Source of the DNA: Hyphomicrobiales bacterium
Lineage (GTDB): Bacteria > Pseudomonadota > Alphaproteobacteria > Rhizobiales > Methylopilaceae
Length of the DNA: 64,000 bases
Assembly: GCA_022842205.1 (NCBI GenBank)
Contig: JALHQA010000003.1
Location: 273,833 to 337,832, forward strand
Direction of reading: 5' to 3'
Of the stretch, positions 25,306-34,483 are shown piece after piece. Numbering within the stretch: position 1 is the stretch's first letter; each line of letters begins with the position of its first letter. Made by a program: the position numbers and the translations under genes. Under the pieces are notes generated by a model. It was not told where the DNA came from, did not search any database, and saw only the letters and a list, made by a program, of their open reading frames with translations.

Positions 25306-26403
25306 ATGGGTTTCAAATGCGGGATCGTGGGTTTGCCGAATGTCGGCAAATCGACCCTCTTTAACGCGCTGACGCAGACAGCGGCGGCGCAGGCGGCGAA
25401 CTATCCGTTCTGCACCATCGAGCCGAATGTCGGCGAGGTCGCGGTGCCGGACCCGCGTCTGGACACTCTCGCTGAAATCGGCGGTTCGGCGCAGATCATT
25501 CCGACGCGCCTCACCTTCGTCGATATCGCCGGCCTCGTGCGCGGCGCCTCGCAGGGCGAAGGTCTCGGCAACCAGTTCCTCGCCCATATCCGCGAAGTCG
25601 ATGCCGTCGCCTATGTGCTGCGCTGCTTCGAGGATGACGACATCACCCATGTCGAAGGCAAGATCGACCCGCTCGCCGATGCCGAAACGGTCGAGACCGA
25701 GCTGATGCTCGCCGACCTCGACAGCCTCGAGAAGCGCGTCGGTGCGCTGGAGAAGCGCATCCGCGGCGGCGACAAGGAAGCCAAGGAACAGCTCGATCTC
25801 GTGCAGCGCGTGCTTCCCTTGCTTCGCGACGGCAAGCCGGCACGCCTCACGCCCGTGAAGGAAGAAGAGAAGAAAACCTTCGCCGGCCTGAACCTCCTGA
25901 CGTCGAAGCCCGTTCTCTACGTTGCCAATGTCGATGAGGGATCGGCGGCGACGGGGAACAAGTATTCACAGATGGTCGAGGAACGGGCGAAGCAGGAAGG
26001 CGCGGTCGCCGTCGTCATTTCCGCGAAGATCGAGAGCGAGATCGCCGTTCTGCCCGAGGGCGAGCGCGAGGAATATCTCGACGCGCTCGGCCTCGGCGAG
26101 GCCGGTCTCGATCGCCTCATCCGTGCCGGTTACGACCTGCTCGGCCTCGTGACCTACTTCACCGTGGGCCCGAAAGAGGCGCGCGCGTGGACCATCGAGA
26201 AGGGCACGAAGGCGCCCGGCGCCGCCGGCGTCATCCATTCCGATTTCGAGAAGGGCTTCATCCGCGCCGAGACGATCGCCTACAACGACTATGTCTCGCT
26301 GAAGGGCGAGGCCGGCGCGCGCGATGCCGGCAAGCTGCGTCTCGAAGGCAAGGACTACACGGTCCTCGACGGCGACGTCCTGCATTTCCGGTTCAACACC
26401 TGA
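25306..26403 (+). CDS. ychF: Ribosome-binding ATPase YchF (Obg-like)
   Basis: The 365-aa P-loop protein starts MGFKCGIVGLPNVGKSTLFN. It continues with the switch II region FVDIAGLVRGASQGEGLGNQ, an inserted coiled coil at residues 125-165, NVDE in place of the GTP-specificity motif NKxD (hence ATP preference), and a C-terminal TGS domain. YchF associates with ribosomes and influences stress responses and leaderless mRNA use. It lies ten bases after pth. Confidence 0.96.
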   Translation: MGFKCGIVGLPNVGKSTLFNALTQTAAAQAANYPFCTIEPNVGEVAVPDPRLDTLAEIGGSAQIIPTRLTFVDIAGLVRGASQGEGLGNQFLAHIREVDAVAYVLRCFEDDDITHVEGKIDPLADAETVETELMLADLDSLEKRVGALEKRIRGGDKEAKEQLDLVQRVLPLLRDGKPARLTPVKEEEKKTFAGLNLLTSKPVLYVANVDEGSAATGNKYSQMVEERAKQEGAVAVVISAKIESEIAVLPEGEREEYLDALGLGEAGLDRLIRAGYDLLGLVTYFTVGPKEARAWTIEKGTKAPGAAGVIHSDFEKGFIRAETIAYNDYVSLKGEAGARDAGKLRLEGKDYTVLDGDVLHFRFNT

Positions 26404-26406
26404 CGA

Positions 26407-27018
26407 TCAGGAGCCCACGCCGGGATAGGAATTCTGTTTCAGGAGCCGCGCGAGATGCGCGGCATTGGCGGCGAGCATGGCGTTTGTCTGCACAACCTTT
26501 TCAGGCGTTGATTTCAGATCCTTGAAATCCACCGAGCCCATTGCTTCACCGACCCAATACGTACCGGCCCCTGCGGGGATCGTGAATCCGACATCGTTTA
26601 GCGCCTGGAAAACTTCGGCATGGCAGTGATGTGCCCCATCCTCGTTGCCGACCACCGCTGCTACGGCCACCTTGCCAAAGCTGGGCATACGCCCGCGGTC
26701 GTCGGTTTCTCCCAAAAAGGCGTCCAGACGCTCAAGCACGCGTTTGGCAACGCTCGATGGCTGGCCCAGCCAGACCGGGGTTCCGATGATGAAGATGTCG
26801 GCGGCGACGATCTTTTCGCGGATGTCGGGCCAGGCATCGCCCTCCCCTTCATCGGAGGTCACACCGGCCTTGATATCCAGGTTGGCGGCGCGAACAATCT
26901 CGCCCTCGACGTCATGCTTCCCAAGCTCTTCGAGCACCTTGGAAAGCATCAGTTCGGTGGACGATGGATCGGTGCCCCGTTTCAGCGTGCAGTTGAGCGC
27001 GAGCGCCTTCAAAGCCAT
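26407..27018 (-). CDS. Flavodoxin-fold NAD(P)H-dependent FMN reductase-like protein
   Basis: The 203-aa flavodoxin-like protein has an N-terminal strand and phosphate loop (ALNCTLKRGTDPSSTELML, residues 6-24). The flavin-contact segments are IIGTPVWLGQPSSVAKRVLE near residue 76 and VAAVVGNEDGAHHC near 118. Members reduce FMN, quinones or related compounds, but the substrate here is not predictable. GGGAGG precedes the ATG. It is convergent with ychF (three-base gap) and divergent from nfi. Confidence 0.8.
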   Translation of the reverse strand: MALKALALNCTLKRGTDPSSTELMLSKVLEELGKHDVEGEIVRAANLDIKAGVTSDEGEGDAWPDIREKIVAADIFIIGTPVWLGQPSSVAKRVLERLDAFLGETDDRGRMPSFGKVAVAAVVGNEDGAHHCHAEVFQALNDVGFTIPAGAGTYWVGEAMGSVDFKDLKSTPEKVVQTNAMLAANAAHLARLLKQNSYPGVGS

Positions 27019-27080
27019 TTTGCGTTCCTCCCTGGCTCTTCACGAGTCGTCCCGGGACCGGAAGGTTCCCCCCGCGTCGG

Positions 27081-27752
27081 ATGCCCATGAAGCTTTCACG
27101 CCGTCATTCCTGGCAGGTAACGCCCAAGGAGGCCGTCGCCCTGCAGCGTGAGCTGGCGGCGAGCGTCGTCACGGATCGCGGGCTCGATCTCACCGCCGTC
27201 AAAACCGTCGCCGGCGTCGATGTCAGCATCAAGAACAAGATTGCGCAGGCGGCCGTCGTTGTCCTGACATTCCCGGACTTCGAGATCGTCGAAACCGCGC
27301 TGGCGCAGTTGCCGGCGACGTTTCCCTACGTCCCCGGCCTGCTCAGCTTTCGCGAAGGACCTGTGCTGGTCGAGGCCTTCACGAAACTGAAGACCATTCC
27401 CGACGTCTTCATGTTCGACGGCTCGGGCTATCTGCATCCGCGCCGCATCGGCATCGCCTGCCACATGGGTCTGTGGCTGGGCGTGCCGACAGTCGCCAAT
27501 GCCAAGACCAAGCTATGCGGCGAGCATGGCCGTGTGCCGGCCCGCCGCGGCGGCCATGCGCCCGTCACGCACAAGGATGAGGTGATCGGCGCCGCGTTGC
27601 GCACAAAGGCGAACTGCTCACCCGTCTTCGTCTCCGCCGGCCATCTCAGCGATCTCGACAGTGCGGTCGCGCTCGTTACCGCCAGCAGCGGCAAATACCG
27701 CCTGCCCGAGCCCGTCCGCGCCGCGCACAAGGCGGCGGGCGTGTTCGGCTAG
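27081..27752 (+). CDS. nfi: Endonuclease V (deoxyinosine 3'-endonuclease)
   Basis: Endonuclease V nicks DNA one base 3' to deoxyinosine and starts repair of deaminated adenine. The 223-aa protein keeps the metal-binding Asp in AGVDVSI near residue 47 and the YVPGLLSFREGP wedge and Glu near 90. It also keeps the second Asp in MFDGSGYLHPRRIGI near 116, Lys in NAKTKLCG and the C-terminal SAGHLSDLDSA. The usual DGHG reads DGSG here. Its 3' end overlaps the convergent apt gene by four bases. Confidence 0.93.
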   Translation: MPMKLSRRHSWQVTPKEAVALQRELAASVVTDRGLDLTAVKTVAGVDVSIKNKIAQAAVVVLTFPDFEIVETALAQLPATFPYVPGLLSFREGPVLVEAFTKLKTIPDVFMFDGSGYLHPRRIGIACHMGLWLGVPTVANAKTKLCGEHGRVPARRGGHAPVTHKDEVIGAALRTKANCSPVFVSAGHLSDLDSAVALVTASSGKYRLPEPVRAAHKAAGVFG

Positions 27753-28288
27753 TGACCGGCGAACTCGAGCAGCGTCTCGACCCGGACATCCTGATCGCGG
27801 ATGCGCTGAGCGCCACCCAGCGCCGGCAGGTCGATCACGAAGCCCGCGCCGGCGACGACGCCGCCGAGGCGGCGGATCAGCGCGATGCCTGCCTCCGCCG
27901 TGCCGCCGGTCGCGATGAGATCGTCGATCAGCAGAACCTTCTGCCCGGGCTTGCAGGCGTCGGCATGAATCTCGACCGAATCGACGCCGTACTCGAGCGC
28001 GTATTCCTGGCTCAGCGTGATGTGGGGCAGCTTGCCCTTCTTGCGGATCGCGATGAAACCGAGCCCCAGTACATGCGCCAGCGCGCCGCCGAGAATGAAG
28101 CCCCTCGCCTCGATGCCGGCAACGAGGTCGAACTTCTGGTCCTTGAACGCGTCGGCCAGCCCGTCCACCGATAGTTTCAGCCCGCGCGCATCCTGAAAGA
28201 GGGTGGTGACATCGCGGAACATGATGCCAGGCTTCGGATAGTCCGGGATGCTGCGGACAAGGGCTTCGAGGTCGGCGGAAAGGGACAT
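27749..28288 (-). CDS. apt: Adenine phosphoribosyltransferase
   Basis: Apt salvages adenine to AMP with PRPP. The 179-aa protein contains RSIPDYPKPGIMFRDVTTL at residues 13-31, VAGIEARGFILGGALA near 56 and the PRPP-binding loop VLLIDDLIATGGTAEAG near 119. Length and motifs are normal. Its upstream neighbours on the same strand are the two unknown genes of the low-GC cassette, 21 bases away. Confidence 0.95.
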   Translation of the reverse strand: MSLSADLEALVRSIPDYPKPGIMFRDVTTLFQDARGLKLSVDGLADAFKDQKFDLVAGIEARGFILGGALAHVLGLGFIAIRKKGKLPHITLSQEYALEYGVDSVEIHADACKPGQKVLLIDDLIATGGTAEAGIALIRRLGGVVAGAGFVIDLPALGGAQRIRDQDVRVETLLEFAGH

Positions 28289-28309
28289 TGGAGGAACTTA
28301 TAACAAGGG

Positions 28310-28771
28310 TCAGGAAGTCTGGAGCACGGACAGAAAGTCGATGCCAGCATAGCGGAGCGCCACAGCGAGAAGGATCAGGAGAATTGTATAGATCAAGGCT
28401 GACGCAATGCCAGCAGGAATTTGCCGATACCACTTCGTAGACGCTTCCACAGCTGCGGCATCTTCAATCCTTGTTGTGACAGCCTCTTCGACGATATTCG
28501 GTCGCTCTGCCTCAACGGCAACGAGCGCATAGGCATCCAGAACATCTTGTGCGGCCTGACGGAAGCGCATTCGCTGGCCGGCCGTCATCTGGCCGGAAAC
28601 ATAAACATCAATTGCATCCTGAGGAGGATGGCCGCCAGTCTGTTCCCGGCGAGAAATCAGCCAATCCCGCTTATCCTGCTTGTAAAGCGCATAGGCTACT
28701 AAACCGATGACATCATCGTCCCGCTCTACAAGGTGTTCATAAACACCATTGTAGCGCGCCGTATCGCTCAC
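28310..28771 (-). CDS. Unknown tail-anchored membrane protein (153 aa)
   Basis: I do not recognise a named family. The N-terminal 110 residues are soluble and charged, opening GVYEHLVERDDDVIGLVAYA then LYKQDKRDWL. Residues 121-143 form one strong hydrophobic helix followed by a short tail, so the protein is probably anchored by its C-terminus with the rest in the cytoplasm. The start is GTG at 28771, overlapping the stop of the upstream gene (GTGA), so the two are translationally coupled. Base composition is less GC-rich than apt and petC on either side, suggesting acquisition by transfer. Confidence 0.65.
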   Translation of the reverse strand: MSDTARYNGVYEHLVERDDDVIGLVAYALYKQDKRDWLISRREQTGGHPPQDAIDVYVSGQMTAGQRMRFRQAAQDVLDAYALVAVEAERPNIVEEAVTTRIEDAAAVEASTKWYRQIPAGIASALIYTILLILLAVALRYAGIDFLSVLQTS

Positions 28772-29016
28772 TTGCAGGGACGGCCCGGCTTGCGATCACG
28801 AAGAACCTGGCTAGCGGCATCTACCGCTCGGCTTGCCACGTCACCGCGTAGGCGGACCGTGTCCCCGTGTTTCGGAACGGCACCGCCGGTAAAAACACTC
28901 CGCGCGCCAGTAGTAAACCGACCAGACGAATTACGGACAGCCGGATCGCGAGGGGGAGAAAGGTCTCTCAACGACGTGCTCCATCTCATGTGGCCAATAT
29001 AATTGTACTCTAACAT
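28768..29016 (-). CDS. Unknown small protein (82 aa), first gene of a two-gene cassette
   Basis: The 82-aa frame is basic, with a disordered, Ser/Arg/Pro-rich first half (RDPAVRNSSGRFTTGARSVF) and a helical second half (DVASRAVDAASQVLRDRK). The first ATG at 29016 lies in AT-rich sequence without a Shine-Dalgarno; an internal ATG at codon 10 (28989) is an alternative start if the promoter lies within the AT-rich segment. Its stop overlaps the GTG start of the membrane protein gene. No family is recognised. Confidence 0.5.
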   Translation of the reverse strand: MLEYNYIGHMRWSTSLRDLSPPRDPAVRNSSGRFTTGARSVFTGGAVPKHGDTVRLRGDVASRAVDAASQVLRDRKPGRPCK

Positions 29017-29063
29017 TATGCAATAATGAATAGGCTTTTATTCTGCCACCTTCGCAAAACGAA

Positions 29064-29085
29064 AACGGGCCCCGAAGGGCCCGTT
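29064..29085 (-). terminator. Terminator of the petABC operon
   Basis: On the minus strand a nine-bp stem (AACGGGCCC/GGGCCCGTT) closes a TTCG tetraloop, an exceptionally stable hairpin type, and is followed by a T-rich tail (TTTTCGTTTT). It lies 25 bases past the petC stop. Confidence 0.85.
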
Positions 29086-29109
29086 CCGAAATCGGTTTCC
29101 GTCCGCCGC

Positions 29110-29952
29110 TCAGTGGGCGACGCTGCTCCACACCTTCTTCTTGGTGAAGTAGAGCAGGCCCGCGAAGACCGCGAGGAAGATGATGACGATGAAGCCGGTC
29201 TGCTTGCGCGTCTCGAGATGGGGCTCGGCCGCCCACATCATGAACGCCGAGACATCGCGCGCGTACTGATCGACCGTCGCCGGCGTGCCGTCGGTGTATT
29301 CCACCTGGCCGTCGTTGATCGGCTTGGCCATCGCGATCCAGCCGCCCGGGAAATACGGATTGTAGTGCAGGCCCGGCTGGCCCTGCTGGCCTTCCGGCAC
29401 CGGCTGGTCATAGCCGGTCAGCAGCGCGTGGATGTAGTCGACGCCGTGCTCCTGATACTGCGTCACGAGATCGAGCAGGCTCAGCCAGAAGCCCCGGGTG
29501 TAGGTGCGCGCCTTGGCGAGCACCGAGAAATCCGGCGGATAGGCGCCGCCGTTGGAGGCGCGCGCGGCCTGTTCGTTCGGGAACGGCGACGGCCAGCGGT
29601 CCGACGGACGGCCGGGACGCTCGAACATCTGCCCGTCTTCGCCCGGCCCGTCCTGGATCTGGTATTCGGCCGCGAGCAGCCGAATCTGGCCTTCCGAGAA
29701 CCCCGGGCCGCCCTCTTCCATCAGGTTGCGGAACGAGACGAGCCGCATGCCGTGGCAGGCCGCGCAGACCTCGCGATAGACCTTGAAGCCGCGCTGCAGC
29801 TGCGCCTGGTCGAAATGACCGAACGGACCGCTGAAGGTCCAGTCCTGCTTGTGCGGCGTGCTTGCGCCTTCGGCGGCGAAACCCGGCGACGCGGCAAGCG
29901 AGGCGAACGCAATCGCTGCTGCTTTGATGGCGACGGAAAGCGTGCGTGACAT
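29110..29952 (-). CDS. petC: Cytochrome c1 of the bc1 complex
   Basis: The 280-aa precursor has a signal peptide (MSRTLSVAIKAAAIAFASLA), the c-type haem motif CAACH in REVCAACHGMRLVSFRNLM near residue 67, and the region AMAKPINDGQVEYTDGTPA near residue 215, whose Met is the expected haem ligand. A C-terminal transmembrane anchor follows (TGFIVIIFLAVFAGLLYF). It passes electrons from the Rieske centre to soluble or membrane cytochrome c on the periplasmic side. The start at 29952 is chosen at the signal peptide. It follows petB by four bases and ends before a strong terminator. Confidence 0.96.
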   Translation of the reverse strand: MSRTLSVAIKAAAIAFASLAASPGFAAEGASTPHKQDWTFSGPFGHFDQAQLQRGFKVYREVCAACHGMRLVSFRNLMEEGGPGFSEGQIRLLAAEYQIQDGPGEDGQMFERPGRPSDRWPSPFPNEQAARASNGGAYPPDFSVLAKARTYTRGFWLSLLDLVTQYQEHGVDYIHALLTGYDQPVPEGQQGQPGLHYNPYFPGGWIAMAKPINDGQVEYTDGTPATVDQYARDVSAFMMWAAEPHLETRKQTGFIVIIFLAVFAGLLYFTKKKVWSSVAH

Positions 29953-29956
29953 CAGG

Positions 29957-31234
29957 TCAGGCTCCCCGGCCTGGAATGTTGGGTGCGCCCGCAGGTGCAA
30001 GAGAGCCCCCTGCCTGGCCTTTGAGCACCGCTTCGGTGATCGACGCCGGGAGCGGCAGCGGCTTCTCGATGAAGCCGAGCAGCGGCAGGATCACGAGGAA
30101 GTGGATGAAGTAATAGGCGGTCAGGATGCGGCCGATGATGACGTACCAGCCTTCCGGCGGCATCGCGCCGATATAGCCGAGGCCAAGGCACACCGCGACC
30201 AGAACCCAGAAGAACTGGCGGTACAGCGGGCGATACTTCGCCGAGCGGGTCTTCGCGGTGTCGAGCCACGGCAGGAAGAACAGCACGACGATCGCGCCGA
30301 ACATCGCAAGCACGCCGCCGAGCTTGGACGGGATGGCGCGCAGGATCGCGTAGAACGGCAGGAAGTACCATTCGGGAACGATGTGCGCCGGCGTCTGCAG
30401 CGGGTTGGCCGGAATATAGTTGTCGGCGTGGCCGAGATAGTTCGGGGTGTAGAACAGGAACCACGCGAAGAAGATCAGGAAGCACACCATCGCGAACGAG
30501 TCCTTGGCCGTCGCATGGGGTGTGAACGGCACCGTGTCGGACGAGGACTTCACCTCGACGCCGGTCGGGTTGTTCTGGCCGACGACATGCAGCGCCCACA
30601 CATGGAGCACGACGACGCCCGCGATCATGAACGGCAGCAGGTAGTGCAGCGAGAAGAAACGGTTCAGTGTCGGATTATCGACGGCGAAACCGCCCCACAG
30701 CCAGGTCGTGATCGCCTCGCCGACGAAGGGAATGGCCGAAAACAGGTTGGTGATGACGATCGCGCCCCAAAGCGACATCTGACCCCACGGCAGCACATAG
30801 CCCATGAAGGCCGTCGCCATCATCAGCAGGAAGATGACGACGCCGAGGATCCAGAGCACCTCGCGCGGCTCCTTGTAGGAGCCGTAATAGACGCCGCGGA
30901 AGATGTGGATGTAGACGGCGATGAAGAACATCGACGCGCCGTTGGCGTGCATGTACCTGATCATCCAGCCCCAGTTCACGTCGCGCATGATGTGCTCGAC
31001 GGAGTTGAAGGCGAGATCGACATGCGGCGTGTAATGCATCGCCAGCACGATGCCGGTGATGATCTGCACGCCCAGCATCATCGAAAGGATGCCGCCGAAG
31101 GTCCACCAGTAGTTCAGGTTGCGCGGCGTCGGATACGCCACGAACGATCCGTGCATCAGGCCGATAATCGGCAGCCGGCTCTCGAACCATTTCAGGACCG
31201 GGTTCTTCGGCTCAAACGTCGAATGTCCGCTCAT
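29957..31234 (-). CDS. petB: Cytochrome b of the bc1 complex
   Basis: This is a 425-aa membrane protein with eight or nine helices. It has the paired haem-ligand histidines on helices 2 and 4 ([48 protein letters not shown]) and the PEWY quinol-site motif ([12 protein letters not shown]). It oxidises ubiquinol at Qo and reduces quinone at Qi in the inner membrane. The start [19 protein letters not shown] at 31234 matches alphaproteobacterial homologues; a longer reading would run through petA in another frame. Confidence 0.96.
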   Translation of the reverse strand: MSGHSTFEPKNPVLKWFESRLPIIGLMHGSFVAYPTPRNLNYWWTFGGILSMMLGVQIITGIVLAMHYTPHVDLAFNSVEHIMRDVNWGWMIRYMHANGASMFFIAVYIHIFRGVYYGSYKEPREVLWILGVVIFLLMMATAFMGYVLPWGQMSLWGAIVITNLFSAIPFVGEAITTWLWGGFAVDNPTLNRFFSLHYLLPFMIAGVVVLHVWALHVVGQNNPTGVEVKSSSDTVPFTPHATAKDSFAMVCFLIFFAWFLFYTPNYLGHADNYIPANPLQTPAHIVPEWYFLPFYAILRAIPSKLGGVLAMFGAIVVLFFLPWLDTAKTRSAKYRPLYRQFFWVLVAVCLGLGYIGAMPPEGWYVIIGRILTAYYFIHFLVILPLLGFIEKPLPLPASITEAVLKGQAGGSLAPAGAPNIPGRGA

Positions 31235-31260
31235 CTCTGTCTCTGAATTGGCGGCCCGGC

Positions 31261-31836
31261 TCAGCCGACCCGGATCGTGGTGTCGTTGGTGAATTCGTAC
31301 GGCGGGATATGCAGATTCTCGGGCGCCGGACCTTTGCGGATGCGACCGGCGGTATCGTAGTGCGAGCCGTGGCACGGGCAGAACCAGCCATTGTAGTCGC
31401 CGGCGAGGCCGATCGGCACGCAGCCGAGATGGGTGCAGGTGCCGATCATGATGAGCCACGGCTCCTTGCCGGCCGCCGCGCGGTTGGCATCGGTCGCGGT
31501 GTCGTCGCCGGTGGTGATGTTCGGGTTGCGCGCGCTCTGGTCGATCAGCTCGGCGAGCGGGACGGCCTTGGCCTCCTCGATCTCCTTCGCCGTGCGATGA
31601 CGGATGAACACCGGCTTGCCGCGCCACTTGATGGTGATGGCCTGGCCTTCGGCGATGGCCGACACGTCGACATCGGTCGAGGCCAGCGCCAGCGTCGAGG
31701 CGTCTGGGTTCATCTGCGAAATGAAGGGCCACACGGCCGCTGCACCGCCGACGGCGGCAAACGCGCCCGTGGCGATGTAGAGGAAGTCGCGGCGGGTTGG
31801 TTGTTCAACCAGGCTCGGCGTCGCCAATTCGGTCAC
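31261..31836 (-). CDS. petA: Rieske iron-sulfur protein of the bc1 complex
   Basis: The 191-aa protein has an N-terminal twin-arginine-like segment ([17 protein letters not shown]) that also serves as membrane anchor, a flexible hinge, and a soluble domain. That domain carries the 2Fe-2S ligands CTHLGCVP near residue 134 and CPCHGSHYD near 154. It accepts electrons from quinol and hands them to cytochrome c1. It heads the petABC operon. The promoter should lie in 31837-32092, which is shared with the divergent yrbL-like gene. Confidence 0.96.
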   Translation of the reverse strand: MTELATPSLVEQPTRRDFLYIATGAFAAVGGAAAVWPFISQMNPDASTLALASTDVDVSAIAEGQAITIKWRGKPVFIRHRTAKEIEEAKAVPLAELIDQSARNPNITTGDDTATDANRAAAGKEPWLIMIGTCTHLGCVPIGLAGDYNGWFCPCHGSHYDTAGRIRKGPAPENLHIPPYEFTNDTTIRVG

Positions 31837-32092
31837 CTAAATCTCAGCTGATGGCGCGGAGACGCGCGCCCTGCGCATCCCGGTGATTGGTCGCGTTTTT
31901 GGCGTCTAGATTGGTATTTGTCCAGAGTGAGGCTTTCCGCGCGCTTTCATGTCGCACGGTTTATCCGCCCCCTGTGGGAATGGCCATAAGCAGCGAGTGG
32001 TTTCAGGGCTGTGTGGCAATCGTGTAAAGCTCGGCGTCAGCCGGAAAACAAGGATCGCGAAGACGGTGAAAAGCTGGCCCGGCCAGACTGTT

Positions 32093-32749
32093 ATGGAATC
32101 CCCTCGCCACCCCGCGCGGGATGCCGATTCGGACCTCGTTTGCCTGTCCGGCCTCCAGCCGCTGGCGCGCGGGCGTTGCCGGGCCGTCTACCGCCACCCG
32201 GAAAATCCGCGCTGCTTGATCAAGATCATTCGCCCCGAGGCGCCCCCGCGCGATCCTTGGTACAAGGCGAGACGGCGATATGGGCCGTTCCTGCCCACTT
32301 TGCGCGAGTTGAAGGAATTTCTGTCGATCCATGCCCGCCGCCCGGAAGACCAGGCGCTGGTCGAGAATATTGTCGGTTTCGTGCAGACCGATCTCGGCCT
32401 CGGCTTGATCGTTGAACTGCTCGCCGGGCCGGGCGGCGAACCGGCGCCAACCATCGCCGCGCTCGCCGGCCGAGGCGGCTTCGGTCCGGCGGAAAGGGCG
32501 GCTCTCGACGCGTTCTTCAGCCGCCTGATGGACAGCGGCCTCATTATCGGCGACCTGCATCTGCGCAACGTCGTCTACGCCCATGACGCACGTACCGGCG
32601 AAAGCCGGTTCGTCCTCGTCGACGGGATCGGCGATAAACTGTTCATCCCGCTCAACACCATCAGCCGCGGGTTCAATCGCTGGACCAAAAGGCGGCGCAT
32701 CCACCGCATGCGCAAGGCCATCGATATTCTGCAAGCACGGACAAAATGA
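32093..32749 (+). CDS. YrbL-like protein (PhoP-regulated family, kinase-like fold)
   Basis: The 218-aa protein resembles the YrbL family. It has an N-terminal [20 protein letters not shown] where Gly-rich and Lys segments match a small kinase lobe. A sequence like a kinase catalytic loop follows, [14 protein letters not shown] near residue 150, and [20 protein letters not shown] near 182. In enterobacteria YrbL is under PhoP control, but its activity is unknown. The start at 32093 is the best candidate, though no Shine-Dalgarno is obvious; an upstream extension of 48 codons looks unlike coding sequence. It overlaps hemF by four bases. Confidence 0.8.
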   Translation: MESPRHPARDADSDLVCLSGLQPLARGRCRAVYRHPENPRCLIKIIRPEAPPRDPWYKARRRYGPFLPTLRELKEFLSIHARRPEDQALVENIVGFVQTDLGLGLIVELLAGPGGEPAPTIAALAGRGGFGPAERAALDAFFSRLMDSGLIIGDLHLRNVVYAHDARTGESRFVLVDGIGDKLFIPLNTISRGFNRWTKRRRIHRMRKAIDILQARTK

Positions 32750-33627
32750 TCGAACAGCACATCAGCGACCGGGCCACGGTCTGGTTTCAAAGCCTTCAGG
32801 ACCGCATCTGCGCCGCGTTCGAGGCACTGGAGGTCGAGGCCGCGGCCGCGCCCGGCAATGAAAACCTTCCCGCCGGCCGGTTCGTGAAGACGCCGTGGAA
32901 GCGCACCGACCACACCGGCAAGCCGGGCGGCGGCGGCACGATGGCCATGATCCACGGCCGCGTGTTCGAGAAGGCCGGCGTCCATATCTCTACTGTGCAT
33001 GGCGAATTCTCGCCGGAATTCCGCAGCCAGATTCCCGGCGCGGAAGAAGACCCCCGCTTCTGGGCGTCCGGTATTTCGCTGATCGCCCACCCGCGCAATC
33101 CGAACGTGCCGGCGGTTCACATGAACACGCGGCATGTACGGACCACGAAGACATGGTTCGGCGGCGGCGGAGACCTCACGCCCGTGCTCGACCGCCGCCG
33201 CTCGCAGGAAGATCCGGATTCGCGCGACTTCCACGCCGCATACAAGGCCGCCTGCGACGCTCACAGGGTTGCCGACTACGGCAAATACAAGAAATGGTGT
33301 GACGACTATTTCTTCCTGAAGCACCGCAATGAGCCGCGCGGCATCGGCGGCATCTTCTACGACTGGCTCGACTCCGGAGACTTCGATGCCGACTTCGCCT
33401 TCACGCGCGATGTCGGCGACGCATTCCTGAACATCTATCCCGAGATCGTGCGCCGCAACGTCAATACGGCGTGGACCGACGCCGACCGCGAGGAGCAGCT
33501 CGTCCGCCGCGGACGTTATGTCGAGTTCAACCTGCTTTATGATCGCGGCACGATCTTCGGCCTCAAGACCGGCGGCAACGTCGACTCCATCCTGTCGTCG
33601 ATGCCTCCCGTGGCGAAGTGGCCCTGA
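32746..33627 (+). CDS. hemF: Oxygen-dependent coproporphyrinogen III oxidase
   Basis: HemF converts coproporphyrinogen III to protoporphyrinogen IX with O2 in haem synthesis. The 293-aa enzyme shows [19 protein letters not shown] near residue 68, [19 protein letters not shown] near 104, [10 protein letters not shown] near 130 and [20 protein letters not shown] near 257. Its start lies in an ATGA overlap with the yrbL-like gene. The presence of the O2-dependent enzyme implies an aerobic lifestyle; an O2-independent HemN may exist elsewhere. Confidence 0.96.
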   Translation: MIEQHISDRATVWFQSLQDRICAAFEALEVEAAAAPGNENLPAGRFVKTPWKRTDHTGKPGGGGTMAMIHGRVFEKAGVHISTVHGEFSPEFRSQIPGAEEDPRFWASGISLIAHPRNPNVPAVHMNTRHVRTTKTWFGGGGDLTPVLDRRRSQEDPDSRDFHAAYKAACDAHRVADYGKYKKWCDDYFFLKHRNEPRGIGGIFYDWLDSGDFDADFAFTRDVGDAFLNIYPEIVRRNVNTAWTDADREEQLVRRGRYVEFNLLYDRGTIFGLKTGGNVDSILSSMPPVAKWP

Positions 33628-33707
33628 CAGAAGTTTGACAGCAAGAAGCGGGGACGCGGCGGTGCGCAGCCGCTGTTACCTGTTGCCCTCCCTAACGGAG
33701 GTACTTC

Positions 33708-34457
33708 ATGTCAGTTCTGCAGGACAAGGTCGCAATCGTCACCGGCGCATCGTCAGGCATTGGCCGCGCCACCGCGCAATTGTTGGCCGCCGAGGGCGCG
33801 GCAGTGATCCTGAATGCGCGGGGATTACCGGCGCTCGAAGATACCGCCGACGCGATCCGGAAGAGCGGTGGAACGGTCCATGTCGTTTCCGGGGATGCCG
33901 GCCTGACGGAAACGCACGAGCATTTGGTCGAGATCGCATCCCGCGAGTTCGGGCGGCTCGATATCGCTATCAACAATGTCGGCGCGGTCGGCCCGTTCAA
34001 GCCGCTCGCCGACGTTTCTCCCGAAGAATGGCAGGCAACCGTTTCCGTCAATCTGACATCCGCTTTTTTCGGCGCGCGCAATCAGATTCCGGCGATGCTC
34101 AAGAACGGCGGCGGCTCCATTGTTTTCATATCGACATTTGTCGGCACAAGTGTCGGAATTCCCGGCATGACCGCCTACGCCGCGTCGAAAGCCGGCCTCA
34201 TGGGTCTCGTGAAGGGCATTACAGCGGATTACGGCGCGAACGGCATAAGGGCGAACGCGCTCTTGCCGGGCGGAACCGATACGCCGGCGGCCGGCGATGC
34301 GGCACAGAAGGAATGGGCGGCCGGGCTGCATGCGATGAAACGCATCGCGCGGCCCGATGAGATCGCTCAGGCGGCGATGTTTCTGGCAAGCCCGATGTCG
34401 AGCTTCGTATCAGGCGCGGCCCTGTTCGCCGACGGCGGCAATTCTGCCGTCAAATGA
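33708..34457 (+). CDS. SDR-family NAD(P)-dependent oxidoreductase
   Basis: This is a classical short-chain dehydrogenase of 249 aa. It has TGASSGIGRATAQLLAAEGA (cofactor loop, residues 12-31), NNVGAVG near 89, the catalytic Ser in FISTFVGTS near 143, YAASK near 157-161, and the C-terminal FVSGAALFADGGNS. The residues around the end of the second strand (LNARG) hint at NADP preference. The substrate is unknown. GGAGG precedes the ATG. It follows hemF by 80 bases with no shared feature. Confidence 0.9.
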   Translation: MSVLQDKVAIVTGASSGIGRATAQLLAAEGAAVILNARGLPALEDTADAIRKSGGTVHVVSGDAGLTETHEHLVEIASREFGRLDIAINNVGAVGPFKPLADVSPEEWQATVSVNLTSAFFGARNQIPAMLKNGGGSIVFISTFVGTSVGIPGMTAYAASKAGLMGLVKGITADYGANGIRANALLPGGTDTPAAGDAAQKEWAAGLHAMKRIARPDEIAQAAMFLASPMSSFVSGAALFADGGNSAVK

Positions 34458-34483
34458 TTGGGCGGGCAGGCTCGCCTGCCCAC

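Noticed and set aside
29849..31246. 465-codon plus-strand frame over petBC
   Set aside because: His/Arg/Asp-rich mirror of cytochrome b and c1 codons; the minus-strand genes are unmistakable.
31949..32092. 48-codon upstream extension of the yrbL-like gene
   Set aside because: Composition is unlike coding sequence (basic and Cys-rich) and it occupies the expected promoter region shared with petA.
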